A DNA stretch of 15,443 bases, taken from Zeimonas sp041678445. Lineage in GTDB: Bacteria > Pseudomonadota > Gammaproteobacteria > Burkholderiales > Burkholderiaceae_E. A program made the position numbers and the translations under genes. The stretch spans positions 1 to 15,443 of the forward strand of contig JBAYOD010000056.1 of assembly GCA_041678445.1 (NCBI GenBank). Reading direction: 5' to 3'. Numbering within the stretch: the first letter of the stretch is position 1; the number at the start of each line of letters is the position of its first letter. The notes below the pieces were generated by a model. The model was given only the letters and a program-made list of their open reading frames with translations, was not told where the DNA came from and searched no databases. Below, one piece after another: positions 1 through 6,520 of the stretch.

Positions 1-349
1 CCACCACTCGCATCACCACGACGTCAACCGGCACTCCGCCGAGGTGGGCAGTTTCTGTCTGGTTTTCGATGAGCCGCTGCACTGGGAGCATGTCGCTGCG
101 TGGCTGGATGCACTGGTACTTGCGCATGCCGACGACCTGCTGCGCGTCAAGGGAATCCTGAACGTCGCGGGCCAGCCCAGGCCGATCGTCGTCCAGGCGG
201 TTCAGCGACTCTTTCATCCGCCGGCGCGCCTCGAACACTGGCCTGACGCCGATACGCGTTCGCGGATCGTCTTCATCACGCGCGGTCTGAGCAAGTCCTT
301 CGTTCTGGAGGTGTTCGAGACCTTGCGCAGCCGGATTCCGGTCTCGTAG
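1..349 (+). CDS. CobW-family GTPase/metallochaperone, C-terminal domain (5' truncated by window edge)
   Basis: The reading frame is open from the first bases (first full codon at 2) to a TAG at 347-349, so only about 115 C-terminal residues are visible. They match the CobW C-terminal domain: a His-rich segment (HHSHHHD) at the very start, the S-F-x-L-V-F-D-E-P-L strand, the L-L-R-V-K-G-I-L-N-V stretch with the Q-x-V-Q-R-L-F-H region, and the terminal I-V-F-I-T-R-G-L motif. CobW proteins are G3E P-loop GTPases that deliver metals (Zn, Co) to client enzymes; the His-rich linker normally lies between the GTPase and C-terminal domains. The GTPase half lies outside the window, so its motifs cannot be checked. 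The next gene starts 38 bases downstream on the same strand and encodes a binuclear-metal amidohydrolase, a plausible client. Family assignment is firm; the client is inferred. Confidence 0.87.
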   Translation, partial: HHSHHHDVNRHSAEVGSFCLVFDEPLHWEHVAAWLDALVLAHADDLLRVKGILNVAGQPRPIVVQAVQRLFHPPARLEHWPDADTRSRIVFITRGLSKSFVLEVFETLRSRIPVS

Positions 350-373
350 CCGGCCCTCATCTGCCCACCATCC

Positions 374-379
374 AAGGAG
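374..379 (+). promoter_or_regulatory. Shine-Dalgarno site supporting a GTG start
   Basis: AAGGAG lies 8 bases upstream of the GTG at 388. It fixes the start of the amidohydrolase, where no suitable ATG is nearby. Confidence 0.7.
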
Positions 380-387
380 CGATTCTA

Positions 388-1788
388 GTGGATACCCTCA
401 TCAGGAACGGCCTGATCATCACGGCCGACGGCCGCCTGCCGGCATCGATCGGCATCCGCAACGGCCAGATCTCGGGGATCTTCGAGACGGGCAGCGAGCC
501 CGAGGCACGCGAGGTCATCGACGCCTCCGGCCTGGCTGTGTTGCCGGGCGCCATCGACATGCACTCGCACCACCGGCAGGGATCGGAGCCCGGCTTCGAA
601 TACAAGGACACAATCCTGACCGCCACGATGCAGTGCGCGGCTGGTGGTGTGACGACCAGCGTCGGCATGCCCAACGTGACGCCGCCGCCGAACTCGCTGG
701 CTCTGCTCGAGAAACAGTACGCGATCTACCGCAGCGACTCGATCGTCGACTGGAACTTCAATCCGGCGCCGACGATCGACAGCGAGATGGCAGGCATGGC
801 TGCGACCGGAATCGCTGCATTCAAGATCTTCATGGTGGTCGATACCGGCCGCAGCTATCCGCACATGCCGGGCATCGGCATGCACGACCACGGCAAGCTG
901 CTCGAGATCATGCAACGCTGCGCCGAACTGAACGTACCGCTGATGGTGCACCCGCACGACCAGGCGTTGATGGACGTGATCGAGCAGAAGTTCTGGGCGC
1001 GCGGCGAACGCGATGCACTGGCCTATGCCAAGGCCTATGCCGCGCACGACGGCGTGATCTGGGAGACGGCAATCGCCACGCTGCTGCGCTTGCAGCGCGC
1101 GTCGGGCTGCCATCTGCATATCCTGCACACGCAGACTGCCGGCAGCGTCGACATGATCCGCAAGGCCAAGGCCGCCGGCCAGAAGGTGACCTGCGAGCTG
1201 AACCCGTGGGCGCTGTTCCTGGGCTGCGACTGGTCGGCGATCGAACGCCTGGGCTCGTATGCCTTGTCCTACTGGGTGCCCGAGAAGAATGTGCCCGGCC
1301 TGTGGGAAGGCGTACGCGACGGCACCATCGACATCATCGCCACTGACCACGCGCCGCATACCCGCGAGGAAAAGGAGATCGGCTGGACCGATGGCTGGAA
1401 GGCGCACACCGGCACGCCGTCGACGCAGTTCTACCTGAGCATGTTCCTGACCGCGGCCCTCGAGGGCAAGCTGTCGCTGGAGCGGGTCGTCGAAGCCTGC
1501 TCGACCACGCCGGCGCGCCTGTTCGGGCTTGAACGCAAGGGACAGTTGCTGCCGGGCTACGACGCCGACCTGGTCCTGGTCGACCTGGAGAACGCGTACG
1601 AGATCCGCGACGAGGACGTGCTCAGCCTGGTGGGCTGGAGCCCGTATGCCGGTCGCAAGGTCAAGGGCAAGCCCGTGCGCACGATCCTGCGCGGTCGGAC
1701 CGTCTACGTCGACGGCAAGGTGGTCGGCGAGAAGGGCTACGGCAAGCAGGCGAAGGCGGTGCGCGCAAGTCAGGCGGCCGCGGCTTGA
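388..1788 (+). CDS. Metal-dependent cyclic amidohydrolase (hydantoinase / dihydroorotase / allantoinase-like)
   Basis: A 466-residue protein starting at GTG 388 behind a good Shine-Dalgarno. It belongs to the hydantoinase branch of the amidohydrolase superfamily, cytoplasmic TIM-barrel enzymes that hydrolyse ring amide bonds. The full binuclear metal set is visible: D57-M-H59-S-H61, the lysine normally carbamylated (K146 in AFKIF), H188 (MVHPH), H247 (HILH) and D320 (IATDHAPH). The N-terminal strand (IRNGLIITADG) and C-terminal sandwich (DADLVLVDL, then SPYAGRKVKGKPVRTILRG) are intact, and the length is normal for the family. The TDHAPHTREEKE stretch is most like dihydroorotase and allantoinase, but lysine at 146 fits hydantoinases and allantoinases rather than type I dihydroorotase. 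The substrate is therefore unresolved: hydantoin, cyclic imide, dihydropyrimidine or allantoin-like. It is followed, with a 4-base overlap, by a maleate isomerase-like gene and then a Bug receptor, which suggests catabolism rather than pyrimidine synthesis. Confidence 0.88.
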   Translation: MDTLIRNGLIITADGRLPASIGIRNGQISGIFETGSEPEAREVIDASGLAVLPGAIDMHSHHRQGSEPGFEYKDTILTATMQCAAGGVTTSVGMPNVTPPPNSLALLEKQYAIYRSDSIVDWNFNPAPTIDSEMAGMAATGIAAFKIFMVVDTGRSYPHMPGIGMHDHGKLLEIMQRCAELNVPLMVHPHDQALMDVIEQKFWARGERDALAYAKAYAAHDGVIWETAIATLLRLQRASGCHLHILHTQTAGSVDMIRKAKAAGQKVTCELNPWALFLGCDWSAIERLGSYALSYWVPEKNVPGLWEGVRDGTIDIIATDHAPHTREEKEIGWTDGWKAHTGTPSTQFYLSMFLTAALEGKLSLERVVEACSTTPARLFGLERKGQLLPGYDADLVLVDLENAYEIRDEDVLSLVGWSPYAGRKVKGKPVRTILRGRTVYVDGKVVGEKGYGKQAKAVRASQAAAA

Positions 1789-2576
1789 GCGCAGCCTCCG
1801 GCATGCTTGCCCTGCAGCTTGCGCGGCCCTACGGGTGGCGGGCCAAGATCGGCCTGATCACCCCGTCGAGCAACAACATCAACGAGCCCGAGTTCTACCG
1901 GCTCGCGCCCGAGGGCGTGACGATCCATACCTCGCGCGTGCTGTTGCAAGGCGAGATGGACGAGGCCTCATATCACCGGATGGCGGCCGACCTCGGTCGG
2001 GCCGCTCGCGAACTGGCGACGGCCGAGGTCGACATCGTCGCCTACGGTTGCACTGCGGGTTCAGTGATCGTGCCCATTCCGGAACTGGTCCGGACCCTGT
2101 CGGACCAGACCGGTACGCCTGCGTTGGTCACCGCCGGCGCCGTGGTGGCCGCGCTGCGGGCCCTGGGGGTCGAGCGGGTTGCGATGGGTACCCCCTATCT
2201 CGATTTCGTGAACCGGCGCGAGGTCGAGTTCCTGGCTGAGCATGGGTTCGAGGTCACCCGCTATCTCGGGCTCGAGCTCGGCAACACCCAGCAGGAGCGG
2301 CGCTGCATCGGCCACGTATCGCCCGAGGCGGTTTACCGGCTGGCGGTCGAGATCGATTCGCCGCAGGCCCAGGCGATCTTCATCAGTTGCGCCAACCTGG
2401 CCACGCTCGATGTCATCGAGGCGATCGAGGCGGCGTTGGGCAAACCCGTGGTCACCAGCAACACCGCCTGTTTCTGGGCCTGCCTGAGAACGCTCGGCGT
2501 CAATACGCCGATCGCCGGTCATGGCCGCCTGCTTCGCGAGTTCACCGATCCGCTGCGGGCGGAAGGTGCCTCGTGA
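1785..2576 (+). CDS. Asp/Glu racemase-superfamily enzyme, maleate cis-trans isomerase-like
   Basis: Up to 263 residues. The reading frame opens at TTG 1785, which overlaps the upstream TGA (TTGA); ATG 1803 (residue 7) is the alternative start, and neither has a clear Shine-Dalgarno. The fold family is recognised from GLITPSSNNINEPEF (23-37), AYGCTAGS with C89, GTPYLDF (135-141) and FISCANLAT with C202. Two cysteines in a pseudo-symmetric active site fit maleate isomerase and Asp, Glu or hydantoin racemases; arylmalonate decarboxylase keeps only one. The PSSN motif with an Asn at 30 and the P-x-G-V-x-x-H-x-x-R pattern are closest to maleate isomerase. In that family one Cys attacks the double bond and the other acts as acid/base. 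Tight coupling to the amidohydrolase suggests it acts on the ring-opened product. The exact reaction (cis-trans isomerisation versus racemisation or decarboxylation) cannot be read from the sequence. Confidence 0.85.
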   Translation: MSAASGMLALQLARPYGWRAKIGLITPSSNNINEPEFYRLAPEGVTIHTSRVLLQGEMDEASYHRMAADLGRAARELATAEVDIVAYGCTAGSVIVPIPELVRTLSDQTGTPALVTAGAVVAALRALGVERVAMGTPYLDFVNRREVEFLAEHGFEVTRYLGLELGNTQQERRCIGHVSPEAVYRLAVEIDSPQAQAIFISCANLATLDVIEAIEAALGKPVVTSNTACFWACLRTLGVNTPIAGHGRLLREFTDPLRAEGAS

Positions 2577-2594
2577 TTCGCTGATCCATCACAC

Positions 2595-2599
2595 AGGAG
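2595..2599 (+). promoter_or_regulatory. Shine-Dalgarno site for the first Bug receptor
   Basis: AGGAG lies 8 bases before ATG 2608. It selects this ATG over an in-frame ATG at 2521 inside the preceding gene, and the choice also exposes the signal peptide at the N-terminus. Confidence 0.7.
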
Positions 2600-2607
2600 T
2601 CTTCATC

Positions 2608-3591
2608 ATGAATCGTCGCAGCTTCAACCGCGTGCTTGCCGCGGGTGTCTCCGGCGGCATGCTCGCCTCGCTGCCAGGGGGGTTGCGCGCCCAGCAGTGG
2701 CCGAGCCGGCCGATCTCGCTGATCGTGCCCTATGCCCCCGGTGGCAACACTGATTTCATGGCCAGGATTACCGCCGAGTATCTGACCAAGGCGCTGGGCA
2801 ACTCGGTGGTCGCCGACAACCGGGCCGGCGCGGGGGGTACGATTGCTGCCGAACTGGCGGCGCGCGCCCCGGCCGATGGCCATACGCTGTTCTTCGCAAC
2901 GATCACCCAGATCTCGCTGGCGCCCTTCCTGTACAAGATCCGCTACGACCCGCTCAAGGACTTCGTCCCGATCTGCAACGTCGGCGGCAATCCGCTGGTG
3001 CTGACCGTCTCGTCGTCGAGTCGTTTCCAGACGCTCGATGACCTGATCCGCTACGGCAAGGAAAATCCGGGCAAGCTGACCGTCAGCCATGCCGGAGTCG
3101 GCTCGCTGTCGCACATGTCGGCCTACATCTTCCTGGCGCGCGCCGGCATCGAGGCCACGATGGTGTCGTACAAGGGGGGCGCCCCCGCGCTGGCCGACAT
3201 GATCGGCGGCCAGACCGACCTGTACTCGGCCAACATCTCGGAAATCATGCCCCACGTCGCAGGCGGGCGGGTGCGTTTCCTGGCCGTGTCCAGCCTCGAA
3301 CCCATCCCGCAACTGCCGGGCGTGCCGACCATCGCGGCAACGATCCCGGGCCACCAGATCGAGACCTGGAACGGCGTGGTCGGCCCGGCCGGATTGCCGA
3401 CCGGTGTGGTCGACCGCCTGGCCGAGGCGCTGACCGAGATGCTGGCCGACGCGGGTATCCGGGAGCGCTTCGGGCGCGCCGGGATCATTCCGCAGGACGG
3501 GCAGGCCAAGGAGGTCTTCGCGCAGCGCATCCGGCGCGATATCGAACTGTGGAAGCCGATGATCGAGCAGGCCGGCATCACCCCCGCCTGA
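2608..3591 (+). CDS. Bug/TctC-family tripartite tricarboxylate transporter substrate-binding protein
   Basis: A 327-residue secreted receptor starting at ATG 2608. The first 28 residues form a Tat-like leader: NRRSFNR twin arginines at 3-4, a hydrophobic stretch, and a likely cut after LRA28. The mature domain begins with the Bug signature QQWPSRPISLIVPYAPGG, followed by the ligand-loop region VVADNRAGAGGTIAAE and the A-D-G-H-T-L-F motif. Later come VSYKGGAPALADMIGGQTD and ETWNGVVGPAGLP. Bug proteins bind carboxylates and related small organic acids in the periplasm by a Venus-flytrap closure. They normally feed a TctAB permease, and none is encoded in this window. The gene lies 31 bases after the isomerase-like gene and probably shares its operon, so its ligand may be the amidohydrolase substrate or a related acid. 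That link is inference. Confidence 0.92.
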   Translation: MNRRSFNRVLAAGVSGGMLASLPGGLRAQQWPSRPISLIVPYAPGGNTDFMARITAEYLTKALGNSVVADNRAGAGGTIAAELAARAPADGHTLFFATITQISLAPFLYKIRYDPLKDFVPICNVGGNPLVLTVSSSSRFQTLDDLIRYGKENPGKLTVSHAGVGSLSHMSAYIFLARAGIEATMVSYKGGAPALADMIGGQTDLYSANISEIMPHVAGGRVRFLAVSSLEPIPQLPGVPTIAATIPGHQIETWNGVVGPAGLPTGVVDRLAEALTEMLADAGIRERFGRAGIIPQDGQAKEVFAQRIRRDIELWKPMIEQAGITPA

Positions 3592-3606
3592 TATCATCCA
3601 GCGCGC

Positions 3607-3631
3607 ACCGGGCCGGATCGGCCGGCCCGGT
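3607..3631 (+). terminator. GC-rich hairpin between Bug receptor and emrA
   Basis: A perfect 10-bp stem, ACCGGGCCGG pairing with CCGGCCCGGT, with a 5-base loop. It starts 15 bases after the Bug stop codon. There is no T-tract, so an intrinsic terminator is uncertain. It ends 8 bases before ATG 3640 and could instead affect translation or mRNA processing of emrA. Confidence 0.4.
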
Positions 3632-3639
3632 TGGCCTCC

Positions 3640-4914
3640 ATGACCGACGCGCCCGACTCGACCGGCGCGCCGCCCCGCCATCGCAGGCGCCGCGGCGTGC
3701 GCATCTTCCTTCTCCTGCTCCTGGCCTGCCTGATCGTGGCTGGCTGGACGGTGTGGCGCTTGCTGGCCGATACCGGTTCGGTGTCCACTGACAATGCCTA
3801 TGTCCACGGCGACCTGGTCGTGGTGACGCCGCGGGTGGCGGGGACGGTGGTCGGCCTGCACACCGACGAAACCTTCTGGGTGTCGGCCGGCGATCCGCTG
3901 GTGAGCCTGGACGATGCCGATGCCCGCAATGCGCTGCGTCACGCCGAGGCCAGCCTGGCCCGGACGGTGCGTGAGGTTCGCGCGCTGTACCGGGGCGTCG
4001 ATGCCCTGCGAGCGGCGGCGGCCATGCAGGCAAGCGAGGTCGAGCGGGCCCGCGCCGAGCGGATCCGTACCGAGCAGAACCACCGGCGCCGCGAGGCGCT
4101 GCACCAGCGCGGCGCGGTCTCCAGCGAGGATCTCCAGAATGCGCGCGCCGACCGCGACAGGGCACTCGGAGCGCTGGCCGCCGCCGAAGCTGCGCTGGCT
4201 TCGGCGCACGAGGAATACGAAGCCCGCTGGGTACTGGTCGAGGGCGTTGCTCCCCGCGAGCACCCGCTGATTGCCCAGGCGGCTGCCGAGATGCGCGAAG
4301 CCTGGCTCGCACTGCAGCGGACCCGCATCGTCGCGCCGGTGGCCGGCCAGGTTGCGCGACGCAACGTCCAGCTCGGCCAGCGTGTCGACGCCGGCGCCAA
4401 CCTGATGACCCTGGTGCCGCTCGACCGGCTCTGGGTCGAGGCCAACTTCAAGGAAGGACAGTTGCGCGATCTGCGGATCGGCCAGCCGGCCAGCGTGGTG
4501 GCCGACCTCTACGGAAACTCGGTCGTCTACCCGGCGCGGGTGGTCGGCTTCGGCGCCGGTACCGGCGCCTCGTTTTCACTGCTGCCGGCCCAGAACGCCA
4601 CCGGCAACTGGATCAAGATCGTGCAGCGTGTGCCGGTCCGGATCGAGATCGATCCGCCGGCGCTGAAGGCGCACCCGCTGCGTGTCGGCCTGTCGATGCA
4701 GGTCAGCGTCGACACCCGCGACCGCGATGGCCCGTTGCTGCGCCCGGCCGCCGCCGGCGCACGGGCCGGGCCGGCTGCGGAAACCGGCCGGGAAGCTGCG
4801 CTGCTGCGCGCCGCCGATGCAGCAGTCACGCAGGTCGTCGACCGGCATCTGGGCGAGAAGCCGGCCGGGGCTGTGCCCAACGGACGCTCGCCGGCCAAGG
4901 CCGCGGCGCACTGA
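3640..4914 (+). CDS. emrA: EmrA/HlyD-family membrane fusion protein of a drug efflux pump
   Basis: A 424-residue periplasmic adaptor. ATG 3640 is preferred over the in-frame TTG 3631, which lies at the edge of a hairpin; no clear Shine-Dalgarno precedes either. Order: a basic cytoplasmic tail (RHRRRR), one membrane anchor at about 20-41, and the diagnostic TDNAYV at 50-55 opening the lipoyl half-motif. A long Ala/Arg/Glu-rich alpha-hairpin spans roughly 97-235, and VEANFKEGQL lies at 266-275. The EmrA-specific block GTGASFSLLPAQNATGNWIK is at 307-326, followed by a beta-barrel ending in LSMQVSVDT. EmrA links the inner-membrane EmrB antiporter to an outer-membrane TolC-type channel. The C-terminal tail is Ala/Pro-rich and somewhat longer than usual. 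emrB follows 3 bases after the stop. No MarR-type repressor gene or outer-membrane partner is in the window. Confidence 0.9.
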   Translation: MTDAPDSTGAPPRHRRRRGVRIFLLLLLACLIVAGWTVWRLLADTGSVSTDNAYVHGDLVVVTPRVAGTVVGLHTDETFWVSAGDPLVSLDDADARNALRHAEASLARTVREVRALYRGVDALRAAAAMQASEVERARAERIRTEQNHRRREALHQRGAVSSEDLQNARADRDRALGALAAAEAALASAHEEYEARWVLVEGVAPREHPLIAQAAAEMREAWLALQRTRIVAPVAGQVARRNVQLGQRVDAGANLMTLVPLDRLWVEANFKEGQLRDLRIGQPASVVADLYGNSVVYPARVVGFGAGTGASFSLLPAQNATGNWIKIVQRVPVRIEIDPPALKAHPLRVGLSMQVSVDTRDRDGPLLRPAAAGARAGPAAETGREAALLRAADAAVTQVVDRHLGEKPAGAVPNGRSPAKAAAH

Positions 4915-4917
4915 TCC

Positions 4918-6477
4918 ATGGCGGCGTCGCAGGTGGCCGCGACCGTTGCCTTGCCGGCTTCGGGGCGTCGGCTGATCGGCACCCTCGCGCTGTCGCTTGC
5001 CACCTTCATGTGCGTGCTCGACATCTCGATCGCCAACGTGTCGATCACGGCGATCGCCGGTGCGCTCGGCGCCAGCCCGTCGCAGGGCACCTGGGTAATC
5101 ACCAGCTTCGGGGTGGCCAACGCGATCTCGTTGCCGCTGACCGGCTGGCTCGCCCAGCGCTTCGGCACATTGCGCCTGTTCGTCGCCAGCGTCCTGCTGT
5201 TCACGACGGCATCCTTTCTGTGCGGGATCTCGACGAGCATCGAGGCGCTGGTGCTGTGCCGCGTGCTGCAGGGGGCCGTGGCGGGGCCGATGATCCCGCT
5301 GTGCCAGGCGCTGCTGCTGCGCAGCCACCCCCCGGACCGGATCGGTCAGGCGCTGACCATTCTCGCGCTGACCACTCTGGTGGCTCCGGTGATCGGGCCG
5401 CTGCTGGGTGGCTGGCTCACCGATAACTGGTCGTGGCACTGGATCTTTCTGGTCAACGTGCCGGTCGGTGTGGTCTGCGGCCTGGTCGCCGGCTGGGCCT
5501 TCAGGCCGCTCGAAACCGCGATCCGGCGGGTGCCGGTCGATGGCATCGGCTTCGGACTGCTGGTGCTGTGGGTGGGCGCGCTGCAACTGATGCTCGACCT
5601 GGGCCGCGAGCGTGACTGGTTCGGTTCGCCCGACATCATCGTGCTGGCCCTGATCGCAGGCGTGGGCCTGGTCCTGTTCATCACCTGGGAGTTGATCGTT
5701 CCCGAGCCGGTGGTCGAACTGCGTCTGTTCAGGTCGCGCAACTTCCTGGTCGGCAGTGTCGCAATGGGGCTTGCCTATGCGCTGTTCCTCGGCAACCTGG
5801 TGCTGCTGCCGCTGTGGCTGCAGCAGCACCTGGGCTATACCGCGACGCTGGCCGGTCTTGCGCTGGCGCCCGTGGGTCTGCTGGCGATCGCGATCGCCCC
5901 GCTGGTGGGCCGCGTCGTGTCACGCCACGACCCGCGCTGGCTGGCCGGCGGCGCCTTCATGGTCTTCGCGTTCTCGCTGTGGCTGCGCTCGCGCTTCAGC
6001 ACCGAGGTCGATTTCCTGACGGTGGCGACCCCGAGTCTGGTGCAGGGTCTGGGCAATGCAATGTTCTTCGTGCCGCTGCTCGCGATCATTCTGGGCGGAC
6101 TGCCGGCCGACCGGATTGCATCGGGGTCGGGACTCAGCAACAGCCTGCGCTACACGCTGGGTGCGTTCGGCACCTCGTTGATGACCACGGCCTGGGACCG
6201 TCGGGCTGCCGTGCACCGGGAGTGGCTGATCGGGGCGATCGATGAAGGGCGGCCTGGCTTCACCGAGTTTGCCGGGCAACTTGCCCAGGCCGGACTGTCG
6301 CCAGTGCAGCAGCTCGCGCTGGCCGACCGGCTGATCCAGCAGCAGGCATACACGCTCGCCGCCGACGACCTGTTCAGGTTCTCGGCGGCTGCTTTCGTAT
6401 TGCTGATCGGATTGCTGCTGTTTGCCGAAGCACCGCGTCGCGCCGCTCCGGAAGACGCGCCCCGTCGCACCGGTTGA
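4918..6477 (+). CDS. emrB: EmrB/DHA2-family MFS multidrug efflux antiporter
   Basis: 519 residues with about 14 hydrophobic segments, the DHA2 (14-TM) drug:proton antiporter topology. Visible motifs are D1 (LDISIANV, 34-41), with the acidic residue in TM1 typical of this subfamily; motif A (GWLAQRFGTLRLF, 76-88); motif B (CRVLQGAVAGPM, 114-125); and the antiporter motif C region in TM5 (APVIGPLLGGWLTD, 156-169). The start ATG is 3 bases after the emrA stop, so the two are almost certainly translated from one mRNA. Length is normal. The C-terminus after the last membrane segment is short and charged (APRRAAPEDAPRRTG). Substrates cannot be predicted; lipophilic drugs, uncouplers and toxic organic acids are usual for the family. 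Confidence 0.92.
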   Translation: MAASQVAATVALPASGRRLIGTLALSLATFMCVLDISIANVSITAIAGALGASPSQGTWVITSFGVANAISLPLTGWLAQRFGTLRLFVASVLLFTTASFLCGISTSIEALVLCRVLQGAVAGPMIPLCQALLLRSHPPDRIGQALTILALTTLVAPVIGPLLGGWLTDNWSWHWIFLVNVPVGVVCGLVAGWAFRPLETAIRRVPVDGIGFGLLVLWVGALQLMLDLGRERDWFGSPDIIVLALIAGVGLVLFITWELIVPEPVVELRLFRSRNFLVGSVAMGLAYALFLGNLVLLPLWLQQHLGYTATLAGLALAPVGLLAIAIAPLVGRVVSRHDPRWLAGGAFMVFAFSLWLRSRFSTEVDFLTVATPSLVQGLGNAMFFVPLLAIILGGLPADRIASGSGLSNSLRYTLGAFGTSLMTTAWDRRAAVHREWLIGAIDEGRPGFTEFAGQLAQAGLSPVQQLALADRLIQQQAYTLAADDLFRFSAAAFVLLIGLLLFAEAPRRAAPEDAPRRTG

Positions 6478-6520
6478 CGGGCGGGCGTCTTCAGCAACAG
6501 GCCCCCCGGTAAAGGGTCGC

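Noticed and set aside
385..1407. A 340-codon open frame on the minus strand opposite the amidohydrolase
   Set aside because: It is antisense to a gene with every metal ligand in place, and its His/Arg/Val-rich product matches no family.
2521..2607. An N-terminal extension of the first Bug receptor from ATG 2521
   Set aside because: It would bury the twin-arginine signal peptide inside the protein and overlap the isomerase gene. ATG 2608 has a well-placed AGGAG.
2542..4263. A 573-codon open frame on the minus strand opposite the Bug receptor and emrA
   Set aside because: It crosses two well-supported genes and the gap between them, and its sequence is Arg/Gly/His/Asp-rich without motifs. It is a high-GC shadow frame.
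6478..6520. A terminator between convergent emrB and gcdH
   Set aside because: I looked for a stem in these 43 bases and found no convincing inverted repeat or T-tract.
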